From assembly GCF_000003855.2 (NCBI RefSeq), contig NW_003101679.1:502691-566690 (forward strand): a stretch of DNA of 64,000 nt. The letters run 5' to 3'. The notes under the pieces are model-generated. The model was given only the letters and a program-made list of their open reading frames with translations, made no database searches and was not told the origin of the DNA. The position numbers and the translations under genes were made by a program. Below, piece by piece: positions 50,672 through 61,569 of the stretch. Source of the DNA: Blastomyces gilchristii SLH14081 (taxonomy: Eukaryota; Ascomycota; Eurotiomycetes; Onygenales; Ajellomycetaceae). Every line of letters starts with the position of its first letter. The stretch's first letter is position 1.

Positions 50672-52007
50672 ATTTCTTATTAAGAATGAGAATATCTGAA
50701 AATCAGTAATAGAGTCTCTGTTAAACACAACAATTCTATCGAAGAGAGATGAAAAGTAAGAAAAATTCATTTTTCATGATATTTCAGTTGAAATTTTTAA
50801 CTGTGAGAAAGAAATGCTACTGAGCTTTGAGAAGAATTCTGAGAGTATTCAAATCATCTTCTATTAAAGCAATGGAAATCGAAGCTTCAATTCCACCTTC
50901 TATGATTCGATTTGAAAAGGCCTGCATGAACTATGCTCTGAGAGTTATGAAGATGAGCTCAAATCATATAATCAGAGAAAGAGTCTCTTCTTCATTTTCA
51001 TCAATTAACTCAGGAAAAGAACTGGATTGAAATAGATTTCTTGATTGAAATGAGAATAGTACTTCAAAGAAAATACTCTCGCAACTGTATAGACTATGTT
51101 CACTGATTAAAAATCAATTTTCTTCATTAAATGTTGAGAAAATTGATCATGAGAAGATATGTCTTTGAAGAGAAAAGCTGAAATCTCTTATAGACTTACA
51201 AATAAGTAAACTATCTAAAGACAGAGAATATGAACAGTATTTGAAGAAGATCTCTACAATCAATATAAAAGACTCTATTCTGGTTTACTCAGATGACTTA
51301 AAAAATGAGAGTTTGAACAGATTAGATGTAAGCATTGCTTATACTGAATATAATATCAATTTCATCTCAGATTTCTGAAACTTGCACTGTGAATCTGAAG
51401 TCTTTGATGCTGAACTATTTGCAATAGCAAAAGCTTTCAAACTTATTAAGATAAAATCTTATAAAAGAGCAAATAACTTGAAAGAGATATGAATATTCTT
51501 TAATAGTCAAGCTACTTTGAAAAGACTTAAAAATAGTCAGATTTATAATAATCAAATGAATCTTGAACTGATTTTAAATTCTGTTATAAAGATTCAAAAG
51601 AGAAGCTTATTAAAACTGATAATTCATCTACACTGAGTTCCTGCTCATATGAATATTCATGATAATGAATTGACTAATTCAGCAGTAAAAAGGGGTTCAG
51701 AATTAAGCAGATCTAGTCAAAAAACAGTGTCATAGTCTTTTATAAAGAGAAAGATAAAAGAATCTTATTTAAACAAGTGAAATAAAAGCTGACAGAAATA
51801 AAAGAAGAGTATACATTATTCAAGATTGAAGATAAAATCTAGATGAAAATCTTATTCAATTAAATGTAAAAAGAAAATATTCTCATCTATAATTCAGCTG
51901 AAACTAGAACATGATTATTTCAAATCTTATATACAAAGATTTAATGATAGATTTGATTCAACAGAATACTCATTCTACAATACAAATGAAAATCCTAAGT
52001 ATATTGT

Positions 52008-52371
52008 TGTAAGAGGCCTACGCCGAATAGATCAGTATTATATTGATAGGTCTTATATAACAAAGATAAAAATGTTAGAGAAGAAAAGAAAGAGAAAGTA
52101 TGAGAATCAGCAATCAAGATGAATATTTATACATGTATGTGGTGGTGTGCACGGTGGAGCTTCAGGGCGGAAGAATATACACACGTTCATAGCAGCTGAG
52201 GATCAGTGATTGAGAATGACTGAGAATTGAAGTGTACATATTTGTGATGACTGAGAATCAGCAATTGAGAATGACTGAGAATCAGAGCATACATGTTTGA
52301 GAATGAAGTGATTGAAATCTGTGAAGTGTAACAGAATAGTCTATATAATTGATCAGGCACAGTCTGCCACA
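52008..52371 (-). repeat. G3-b 3' LTR
   Basis: 364 bp. The outer edge keeps CTACGCCG, while the inner edge is mutated. Confidence 0.9.
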
Positions 52372-55300
52372 TTAGTTCTCTCTTTCAGAAGAAGTTCTCA
52401 TCAGTTAAGAGCTGCTGTTTTGAATAATATGAAACTCAGAGTTCAGATTGATTAATTATAGTTAACTCATTTTACAAGATATTGCTGACTGCAGCTGTGA
52501 GATCTCTCATTGAGAATATTCTCAATCTCTCACTCAAGCTCATTATCTTCTTCTGTGATGCCTGATGACTGTCAGTCAGAAGTCAGTTAAGAAGAGAATA
52601 AATTGATGACAGTATAATAAAGCAAGCTTGTGTGAAATACATCATGAATCTCTGATAATATGTCAAGACAGTAGTTATGACTATCTAGAACTTCTATCAC
52701 TTTATACTTGATATGATGATAATCTAGTGTATAAGATGAATATGTGATTTGTATATTCTTAAGATTTAATCATATCAGATCTTCTATCTTATATTGTTCA
52801 GCAGAGTCTCAGTGAATATTGATTTGATTCTCTTAATCTTATTTTGCAGTTGTCATGAAGACCTCTGCTCAATCACAGGCATCTCAGAGCTTTATTACTA
52901 TATTATTGATAATCTGAATTGAACTGCAGAGATTCAGTGTGAACTGTGTGATCTCTAGAAGATTCAACACTTTTATATGATATTCATGTGTAAGAAAGAA
53001 CAGACTTACATCTGTTGAAATAGCATCTCAACTGTTGATAGTAACCTCTGCATATAGAAGAAGATTATGTTAATTATCTTATAAGTGATTACAGAACTTA
53101 CAGAGATAATTCTTCACAGTCTGAATTATCTTTTCTGACATATCATCAGTCTCAGAGTGATAGGCAGTGGATAGACAGTGTATAATCTTAAGAACTTAAC
53201 AGATTCTTGTTCAGAGAGTGCTCATGAATTGACAGCTCTGATCTGATACTATAGATCTCAGTAATTCATGCATCTGATAGAATGAGCTCTGTAGAAAAGC
53301 TTCAGTAACTTGTTCAGTATTCATCTTATCACAAGATTTCAATATTACATCTTTGCTCAGTTAATTCACAATAATCAGAATGTTTCTATAATTCTTGCTC
53401 TCAGATAGATTGACAGTGAAGTCAATTACTATATCTCATCAGATTCTATCAGAGATATCAAGTGATTTTAATAGATCTTTTCTACAATTCTTTTATGAGA
53501 TAACAGAAGAATAGTAATTACAGTTTCAGACAAAGCATCTGATACTGTTTAATATCTCAGATTAGTAAAACTCTCAGAAGATCATTCTATACAGTTGTTC
53601 ACAGCCTGAATGATCAGTTATATATAAATCATACATCTCTTGCATTATCTGAGTGTATAAGAGTTTGAAGTGAGAGACTCAGTGTTGTTTATGAAATCAT
53701 AGAGTGTTATTATCATTGATTGAACATTCTGAGATATCAGTTCTTATATCTAGTTCTGAGGGAAATCAGAATGCTTCTTGATATACTGCTTCAGTGAGAG
53801 TCTGAAGAAGTTCATCTGTCTTAGCTACTGTATATCACAGTTCATTCAGTGTAGAGAAAGTGAAGATATCAATAGCAGTTCTAACTGAAGAAGCATGTAT
53901 AGTGTCATGAACTGTTTCATCTTGATCAACTAGTATTCTCTGGTTTAAGAGCCAGTGCTCTCAGTTCATTCAGTGAGTATCTGTTACATCAGATGGCATA
54001 TCTTACTCTCATTGTGAGAGGGCATCTGCCATCAAGTTCTGGCTGTCAGAACAGTAGTGTATTATAAAATAAAAGCAGCTTAAGAACTCAGATCATTACA
54101 TCTGTCATTCAGTGAGTTTACAGATAGTCATGAAGTATTTGAGATTCTTATGATCTGTGACTATCTCAAATTCAGAGACACTTCGGAGTATTTCGTACGC
54201 GTTGGCAGAGATCTGTGTCAGGTCCATGATCTTGTGAATGTCATCTTCATGAACTCTATCATTGTTAGAGAATATCAAGCTTCTGTTTCAAGTGTTTAAT
54301 AAGATGTCTTATTCAGATAGCCAGACAAGTTCTAACATAAGATTATAATTAAGATTATCAACTTTGTATGTGTAGGTATCTTTATGTTGATGTTCTTTCA
54401 CATCTATGATCAGCTTCATCATGTAACAGATACAAACATCTTTCAGATCATCAAATTCTGCAAGAAGTCAGAGTTTAGATAAAGAAATACACTGAAGGTT
54501 ATGATATCTTACAACTGAAGATTTTATCATTGCATAGTAATATAGATCACTGTCTATCATGACTTTCATATTATACATATTATCAATCACAGTAGATACA
54601 AGAATTACATTCATTGTTATCTTCTCTTCAAGCTTCTGTTTACAAATTTGAACAGAAGCTAATCTTTTCTCTGTTTCACTGAGACATTCTCATAGTTATT
54701 CTCTGAATCTTTCTCTAATATAATGTGATTGACATAGACAGACACTGATTCATTCTTCAAATAAGAAGACACTAATCTTTCTCTTGAGTATGAAGATATA
54801 TAGGTTGATCAGCAGTTGAAAGCAATGTATTCTGATCAGTTACAGTTGATGTATACTTCACATTGATATTGATTAATGACTTCTTCAGAAGTGATCTCAG
54901 AGACTCAGAAGTCTGTTTAAACAGTGAAAACTCTTGCTTATGCATAGACATTTGAATCTATTCAGTTCATGACATCTGTATCATTGTTGTTCTTCAGTGC
55001 AGGTGTATAAGTGACTGAGATGTAACATCTTCTATCACTGTTCTGTATACTCTTGAGCTTGATAAGATGATCATTCAATGTCTAAAGCTATGTGTAGAAG
55101 TCTTCATAAGTTGAGTCTTTATTTACACTTATAAGAGCCTGTAAGAGTTCAAAAGTTAATATCTTCTTAAGCATGCTAATCTTTATTTAATTCTCTCAAG
55201 ATTGATCATCTGCTTCTAGAATCTTGATGTGAAAATCAGAGATAAATATTATAAGAGAAGTGTTTCTTTATCAGATACTCTGTAATCAATCTAACACTTT

Positions 55301-56065
55301 CTGTTATATAACAGTGTCTCAGAACAGAATATCAAGATGTTTTATAATATTATCAGATATTCACAATGCTGATTCACATGCTTTTATTCATGAATAAAAC
55401 TTCTGTTTCATATAATTCTTTAATTATTCATTGCTATATCAATCTTGATTGATTAATAAACTGATGAAATCTTCATCTACACTCAGTTTTATAAGCATTT
55501 CCATTCTTCATGATGAGTAGAGAGTGAGATTGAAAGTATTAAAATATATAAGAGTATCTAAGCATTCTTTCAGTGCTTTTATATTCAATTCTGTAGATGT
55601 TGAAATTGCATGAGTTAATCATTGAATCTCTTCATATTGAAGTTATTGAGTTGCATGCATATCTACTATCTGTTACTGTTGTAATTTCAATATTACTCAG
55701 AGTCACTGTGATATTATATCTATACTCACATTCAAGAGTTCTATATTATTGTTAGACATGATTATATTGATCATTGAATGTGTGATATCTGTGAAATCTG
55801 AAGAAGTGTAATCATATTATCATATATCTGAGTGTCAGAACTTTCAAGTCTTTCACTGATATTCTCTTATAAGATCTTATTACAGAGTCAGAGTAGCTGA
55901 TAAGTAAGCTTTTATCTATGAACTTAATATTTACTTAACTGTGTTTTTCTCTTTCTTACATGTCATTATATGTTCAGATATCTCTCAATGAATACTTGTT
56001 TCTGATGAGAAGATAATATATAAATAATCATTTTTCTAATAAGAAGATGATGAATGTTTTTATAG

Positions 56066-56429
56066 TGTAAAAGATCTACACTGAATAGATCAGTATTATA
56101 TTGATAGGTCTTATATAATAAAGATAAAAACATTAGAGAAGAAAAGAAAGAGAAAGTGCAAGAATCAGCAATCAAGATGAATATTTATATGTGTATGTGG
56201 TGATGTACACAGTGGAGCTTCGGGGCAGAAGAATATACACGCGTTCATAGCGGCCGAGGATCAGCAATCGAGAATGGCTGAGAATCAGAGCATACGCGTT
56301 CGTGGCGGCCGAGGATCAGTGATTGAGAATGGCCGAGAATCGGAGCATACATGTTCGAGAATGAAGTGGTTGGAATCTGTGCAGTGTAACGGAATAGTCT
56401 ATATGATTGATCGGGCGCAGCCCGCCACA
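56066..56429 (-). repeat. G3-b 5' LTR
   Basis: 364 bp. The outer half (56215-56429) keeps many CpG, including three AGCGGCCGAGGATCAG-like internal repeats. The inner edge at 56066 has lost them. Confidence 0.9.
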
Positions 56430-57225
56430 ATTGTAATACATTGTACAGTATACAATAGCCTCAGAGGCAGATTGAAGAAGAAGTATAATTTAAATCAATT
56501 AAATATGAGATTCTTATTCTCAACTGAGACAGGAATCAAATACTTAATAGACTTTCTATCAGAAACTCAAGCAGCTATAAGATAATCCCTGAATTCGGAA
56601 ATATCTGAATATGAAGAGGTGAAAATTGATTAGATATAATCTGTTAAAACAGCTATACACTATCTTTTAATAATTTTAAATTGTTATAGTCTCTCTTTAC
56701 TTTACTTTTTCTTTTTTTTTTCTTTTTTTTTTATTCTTTTCTATCTATCTATTTAATGTGTCTATCTTTAAGACTGTATTCTCTTTTCTTTTGTCATGAT
56801 ATCATCAAATGATTTCAAAGTATCAGAAGGTGTTAAAATACTGTAATTTGTAAACAGTTTTTATATTCTGAGCTGGAATTTTCTGATTTTACACATCTGC
56901 AATTGATAAATGTATAATAGTTCACTTTTTAGATATAGAAAAAACCCTGAGAACTAAAAGTTCTCAGGTAGATGTTATAGTCTCTGACTGTATACATCTA
57001 TAATTAAAGAATAATAATAATAATAATAAAGAAATGCTGCTTCTTAAAAATAAGTTAGAAGAATACAATTCTATTCCACTGAGAAAGAAGTCTGTATGAC
57101 TGAATTCAATTGAATTCAGATAAAACAGAAGAAATGTCCCTGTTTTAGTTTATACAAAGATACTTGAATAATCAAAAATCTCTGAAGTGAGAGTGACAGA
57201 TTTGAAAATGAGAGTTCATGAATAC

Positions 57226-57770
57226 TGTCACACCCCCGGCCGTGTCAAGGCCTCATTGTGGTTTCACACAGCTCATCACTTTCATGTGAATGATTCCATT
57301 CATTCTGCAGGCTGTTTGAACCGGTTTCCAACCACTCTATGACATCATTTGAATATAATATAGAAAGGTTCAATTGATAGATATGAGAATCCCGCTTCTA
57401 TATAAGGTCAGCAGATTACTCTTCCATGGCAGTGAGACACTGCTGAGGTATTATCCTGGCTATTCTCACTTATGAAATAACAGAAGAATATCTGCTCATT
57501 GTCTATATAGAACAGCTAGATGCTGGCTTCTTATTAAAGAAGTCAGTGATTTGTTTTATCTTCTACTAAAGTATATATAACAGTTACTGTATTTCTTATA
57601 TAATCTTCTTAGTATACTAAGTATCATATCTGTGATATTCTTGCAATAACTCTGTAGCTCATAAGCTTGCTATTTAAGTAAGATAGTTAAGCTCACTTAT
57701 ACAGTTTCTCAGACAACTATCTCTATATAATATCATCAACTAGTCACTATTTTAATTCTGTTATGTTACA
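57226..57770 (+). repeat. G1-c 5' LTR
   Basis: 545 bp, reverse complement of the LTRs at 9058, 11291 and 25894. The outer edge keeps CCCCCGGCCGTG; the inner edge is fully mutated. Confidence 0.88.
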
Positions 57771-59343
57771 ATTCAAATTACTCTATCTGATTATAACTTT
57801 GAATCAGTTAAGCTCTATTAATAGACTGATATAATCTTATACATCTGTGCTGAGACTGATCTGACTTCATTCTCTGAAAAGAACTTCATATCATTCTCTA
57901 GAGTGTGTACATCTCTACTCTGATAGAAATCTGAGATTTCTGAACTTACTGTATACTTTAATATGAGCTTTTCAACTGTTCTGCTATCACTGTGACTTCT
58001 ACACATCTATATCTATTATGAAGATAGAGAGATTAAGATTGAAGATTCTCTGAATTATAAGAGAAATATATTATCTGAATTTCAGAACTTCATCTATATT
58101 CTTGAATGAAAATTCTGCCTTAATCTGAGCCAGTTTAATACTTATGAGATATAAGTAATATACACTATCAATCTTCTTGAAGATATCTCTGCAACTACTT
58201 AAGCTATTAAGAAGAGAAAGCTTAAGTATATCAATACTATTATAACTTGAGAAGAATTTAAAAACTTTCTACTAAATCAGATCAAAGATTACTGTAATTA
58301 CAGCTTTACAGCAGTACAGTAGTTCAACTTATTATATTAATAAGATAATAAGAATTCTTTCAATTTCAATACAAGATTTGAAGAGTATTGAGAGAAATTA
58401 GCTGATAATTTGAATTAATTAAAGATATAGCTTTATCTTATAAAGCTGACTTACAAGATGTGAATAATGATATCACAGTATCAGAGTTTATTAATCAATT
58501 ATACTAAGCTTATTAACTTAGCTTTTTAAATCTATTTAAATAATCAATACTCTGAGAAAAAGACTAATAAAATCTCTTCTAAGTAATCAATAATAACATC
58601 TAAACAATGCTGTGATGAGTTCAGTATAAAGAATATAAAGAAGAATTCTAAGTATTCTGATTCTTCACTCACTGTGAAGAAATATTAAAAAAGATTTGAT
58701 AAAGATCTCTATTTTAACTGTGAAGCTGATAATTACTATACTAGTAATGATAAGAAGCTGAAGAAGAGAAGAAACTGAGAAAATATCTTTTTAAAGTTAA
58801 CTTCTCTTCTAACAAATATATCTGTAGAAGATAAAGAAGAGAAAGAAATGAAGAATTAATAATTCTTATATCTTCAAGTTTATATTACAATCACAATGAA
58901 TACTGTGAATAAGAAGATATCAGTGAGATATCTATTTAACTCTGAGATAAATATTAACTTTATATTCTATTTCTTTTCTTTAATAAAGAGTTGATAAAAG
59001 ATAGATCTGTCAGATTATATGAAATTTACTGATGAAATAAAATATCACTATTTTAATATAATCTAAGTGAAGTGTGTGATCATAGATATAGAAGAAATCT
59101 TTAAGAAGAGCAGTCTGCTTCTTTATACTATTAATATTATAGATAAGAATGTTATTCTAGATCTTCTATTAAAGAGTCTGACAGAGATACTTATACTATT
59201 AATACTTAAGCAGAACAGGAGACTACATCTATATGTAGACTACAGAGATCTTAATAAGATGATAATTAAGAATTACTATTTATTATTATTAATTAATAAG
59301 ATAATTGATTGATTATCTGAAATAAAGATATTCTTGAAGATTG
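57226..59343 (+). mobile_element. Gypsy G1-c, 5' part
   Basis: 5' LTR 57226-57770 (545 bp, TGTCACACC...GTTACA), with left flank AATAC (57221-57225) in LINE-B ORF1. Gag follows at about 57840-58800 (decayed knuckle YFNCEADNYYTSND near 58715) and RT to 59343 (LHLYVDYRDLNKMIIKNYY at about 59225-59280). The RT is cut at 59343 by G4, so the rest would lie beyond the window. Confidence 0.85.
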
Positions 59344-60417
59344 TGTAAGAATAAGTGCTCACAGGCGATTATTCAGGTGTTTGCAGGTTGGCGTGATATG
59401 TACTGTTAACTACTAGAAGTATTCATAATAGGAAGATAAAATGTAGAGATTAAATGTATAATAGCATTCAAGCTGAGTTATGAATAGTATTCACAAACTC
59501 CAGTCTATATAGTTATGTGTAGCCAAGAGCTGCTAGCTCTATTAATTATATAAGAGATAGAAATAGAGATAAAGAATCTGCAAGAAGCAGGATTTCTTAT
59601 ATACTCTTTTCTCTCTAAGACTTTGTCTGTGAAGTCTTTCACTGAGTGACTTCATAGAATCAGCTCAGCACTGTAGTAATACTCACTAAAAATTCTTCAT
59701 ATCTATAAAAAACCTCAGTGAGGAAAAATCTCTTATCACTATAAAGAGAAAAGAGTCTGTCACTCAGTTTCTTATTTCATGAGATTCTTTATAATTTACA
59801 GATTCTTCTCTGACTACTACACAGATTTATCTCACATCTTTTATATAGAAGAGTTTCAGTTGACTCTCAATCATTTTCATGAGATTCTTGTGTAATTATC
59901 ACACAGATTCATCTCACAGATGAATCACTCTTTATAAGATTATTCTTATTAAAGAGAAATATTTGTGAGTTAATCTTTTACTCATTCTTATAAATCATTA
60001 TTCTTTGATACTGTAGAATTATGAGGAATTTTTCATTCTTTCATCAACTCTGTAGAATTGTAGAATCAAGATATTCACAGTCTGCAATCACTCTTTATAG
60101 TTATATAGAAAGATTCAGATCTGTAATTTATAATCACTCTTGTTTACTAGAGTAATCTGACTATTCTGTGAAATCACTCACAGTGTAAGTAAATCTCTCT
60201 AGAGTAGTATAAATATTTCAGATCTGTCTATGAAATCTCATCTTCTTTTCTCTTTTTCTGTAACAGCTCTTATTCTTATAAACTGTGAGTATTCTCATTC
60301 ATCTGTGAAGTGTTTTCACTCAGATGATAGAGAGAGAGTGTTTCTAACAATATCTGTATATTGATTCAAGAACTTCTCAAGAATAAAAAATTTTTCAATT
60401 TTAATATCTTTGCAACA

Positions 60418-61177
60418 ATGTCTAGCTGCTGCTGAGCTTCTCATGAGCATTTCTATGACTCCTCTGATCACTTTTTACTGGCTGGTGAAGTGAGAGTGCT
60501 GCTGTTCATGACTGTGTCTTCACTTCTCTCAGCCCTGCCACTGCATCTGATCTTCAGGCCAGCAGCTCATCTCATCTCTCTCTCAGATCAGTCTCTGACT
60601 TCAAGTAGTGCAGTCTCTTTCTTTGCTGTAAATCTTCTCATAAGTAATTTCTTACAGATTCTAGCTGACAGTTCTTATAAAGCTCTCAGTGTTGCCAGTG
60701 TCTCCTGCAGCCCTGCAGGCCTATGATTACTCTCTCTCTGCTCACACAATCTCTGATCAGGCATATATGAATATGTCTAGATTTCTCATCAATGATCCTC
60801 GCGCCGCGGCGCATTTCCACAATCTCATTATCAATGAGAGATGAGTTCCTGAGTACTCACAAAATCTGAGTAATCAAGACAATGTGAATGATATGAATTT
60901 GTGATAAGAGTTGATCTGAACAGATGAGCTCTCTCTTCATATCTCAATTATTTCTGAGCTGAATACTTCAGCATAACTGAGAGAGTGAACACAGCTTTAT
61001 AAGAGATATCTGATCACATGTGTAGATAATCAGTCTTCAAAGCTCTGCTGTAACTGTATACACTCTGATGTCCAGCTTCTCTGAAGTCTGTGCATTTCTG
61101 ACAGTCTTCACATCAAATATAACAATTGTCTGTACTGTGAGTATAATACTCCCTGCTTCTTTGAAGAGAGAAATTAG
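60418..61177 (+). pseudogene. Antisense frames of G4, Cys-rich C-terminus
   Basis: Plus strand, opposite to G4 pol, between its 3' LTR side and its chromodomain region. One frame opens at 60418 (MSSCC.ASHEHFYDSSDHFL) to 60726. A second frame runs through SPAALQAYDYSLSAHTISDQ (about 60701) and MNMSRFLINDPRAAAHFHNL to 61177, with stops that fit Arg and Gln codons. It ends in a Cys cluster: KLCCNCIHSDVQLL, then NNCLYCEYNTPC. The position and CC.C pattern recall the G2 antisense frame. A frameshift or two exons would join the two parts. Family unknown. Confidence 0.45.
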
Positions 61178-61569
61178 TAGTTATAAGAGATTTAAGTGTC
61201 ACAGATATTAATAATATGAATATGAGTTTTCTTTATTTTTTCTTTACTGATCTCTAAATTGTATTCACAGCCCTGTTTATTTTCTTATTTTTTAGCTTTA
61301 ATAAGAATATGATTTCTTCTTTCCTTGCATACACTGCAGACTATTCATCTCAGTAGAAATTCATCATCTTATAAACTAGAGTTTATAAATGACAGTGTTA
61401 ATATCTTTATTATAATCAGATTCTTAGTGAAGACTGTGTCATTCTGACTTATCAGAATTCACAGTATGAAAGTCATGTCTCAGCTTCTGCAGATGTCTTA
61501 TCTACTCAGATAATTCTTAAGTGAACTCATTTATCTTATCAGAATATTCTTGTCACTGAACCTTGAATC

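Larger units (their letters stand above)
52008..56429 (-). mobile_element. Gypsy G3-b, internally deleted
   Basis: Two 364-bp LTRs (52008-52371 and 56066-56429) and duplication ATTGT (52003-52007, 56430-56434) inside LINE-C. The internal region is 3.7 kb against 5.1 kb in G3-a. The missing 1.4 kb corresponds to about 28970-30337 of G3-a, the RT domain and much of RNase H; the junction is near 54180-54190. It is non-autonomous. Confidence 0.92.
50822..57027 (+). mobile_element. LINE-C, 5'-truncated copy, split by G3-b
   Basis: Begins inside ORF2 (RILRVFKSSSIKAMEIEASI, matching LINE-A near 15680) and runs to a TAA-repeat tail at about 57009-57027, 1.8 kb without G3-b. The target duplication AAAGAAATGCTACT/AAAGAAATGCTGCT (50808-50821, 57028-57041) lies in LINE-B ORF1. 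RNase H and the C-terminal zinc motif are present. It is a typical 5'-truncated product of target-primed reverse transcription. Confidence 0.88.
34650..57225 (+). mobile_element. LINE-B, same family as LINE-A, in pieces
   Basis: Pieces: 34650-35938 (5' region), 44146-45364, 50672-50821 and 57028-57225 (ORF1). The gaps are G2-b, Copia and LINE-C, each with target duplications. ORF1 starts at 44644 (MSSRIHSVDMKKDAF). It is broken again at 57226 by G1-c, so ORF2 and the 3' end are outside the window. Confidence 0.85.
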
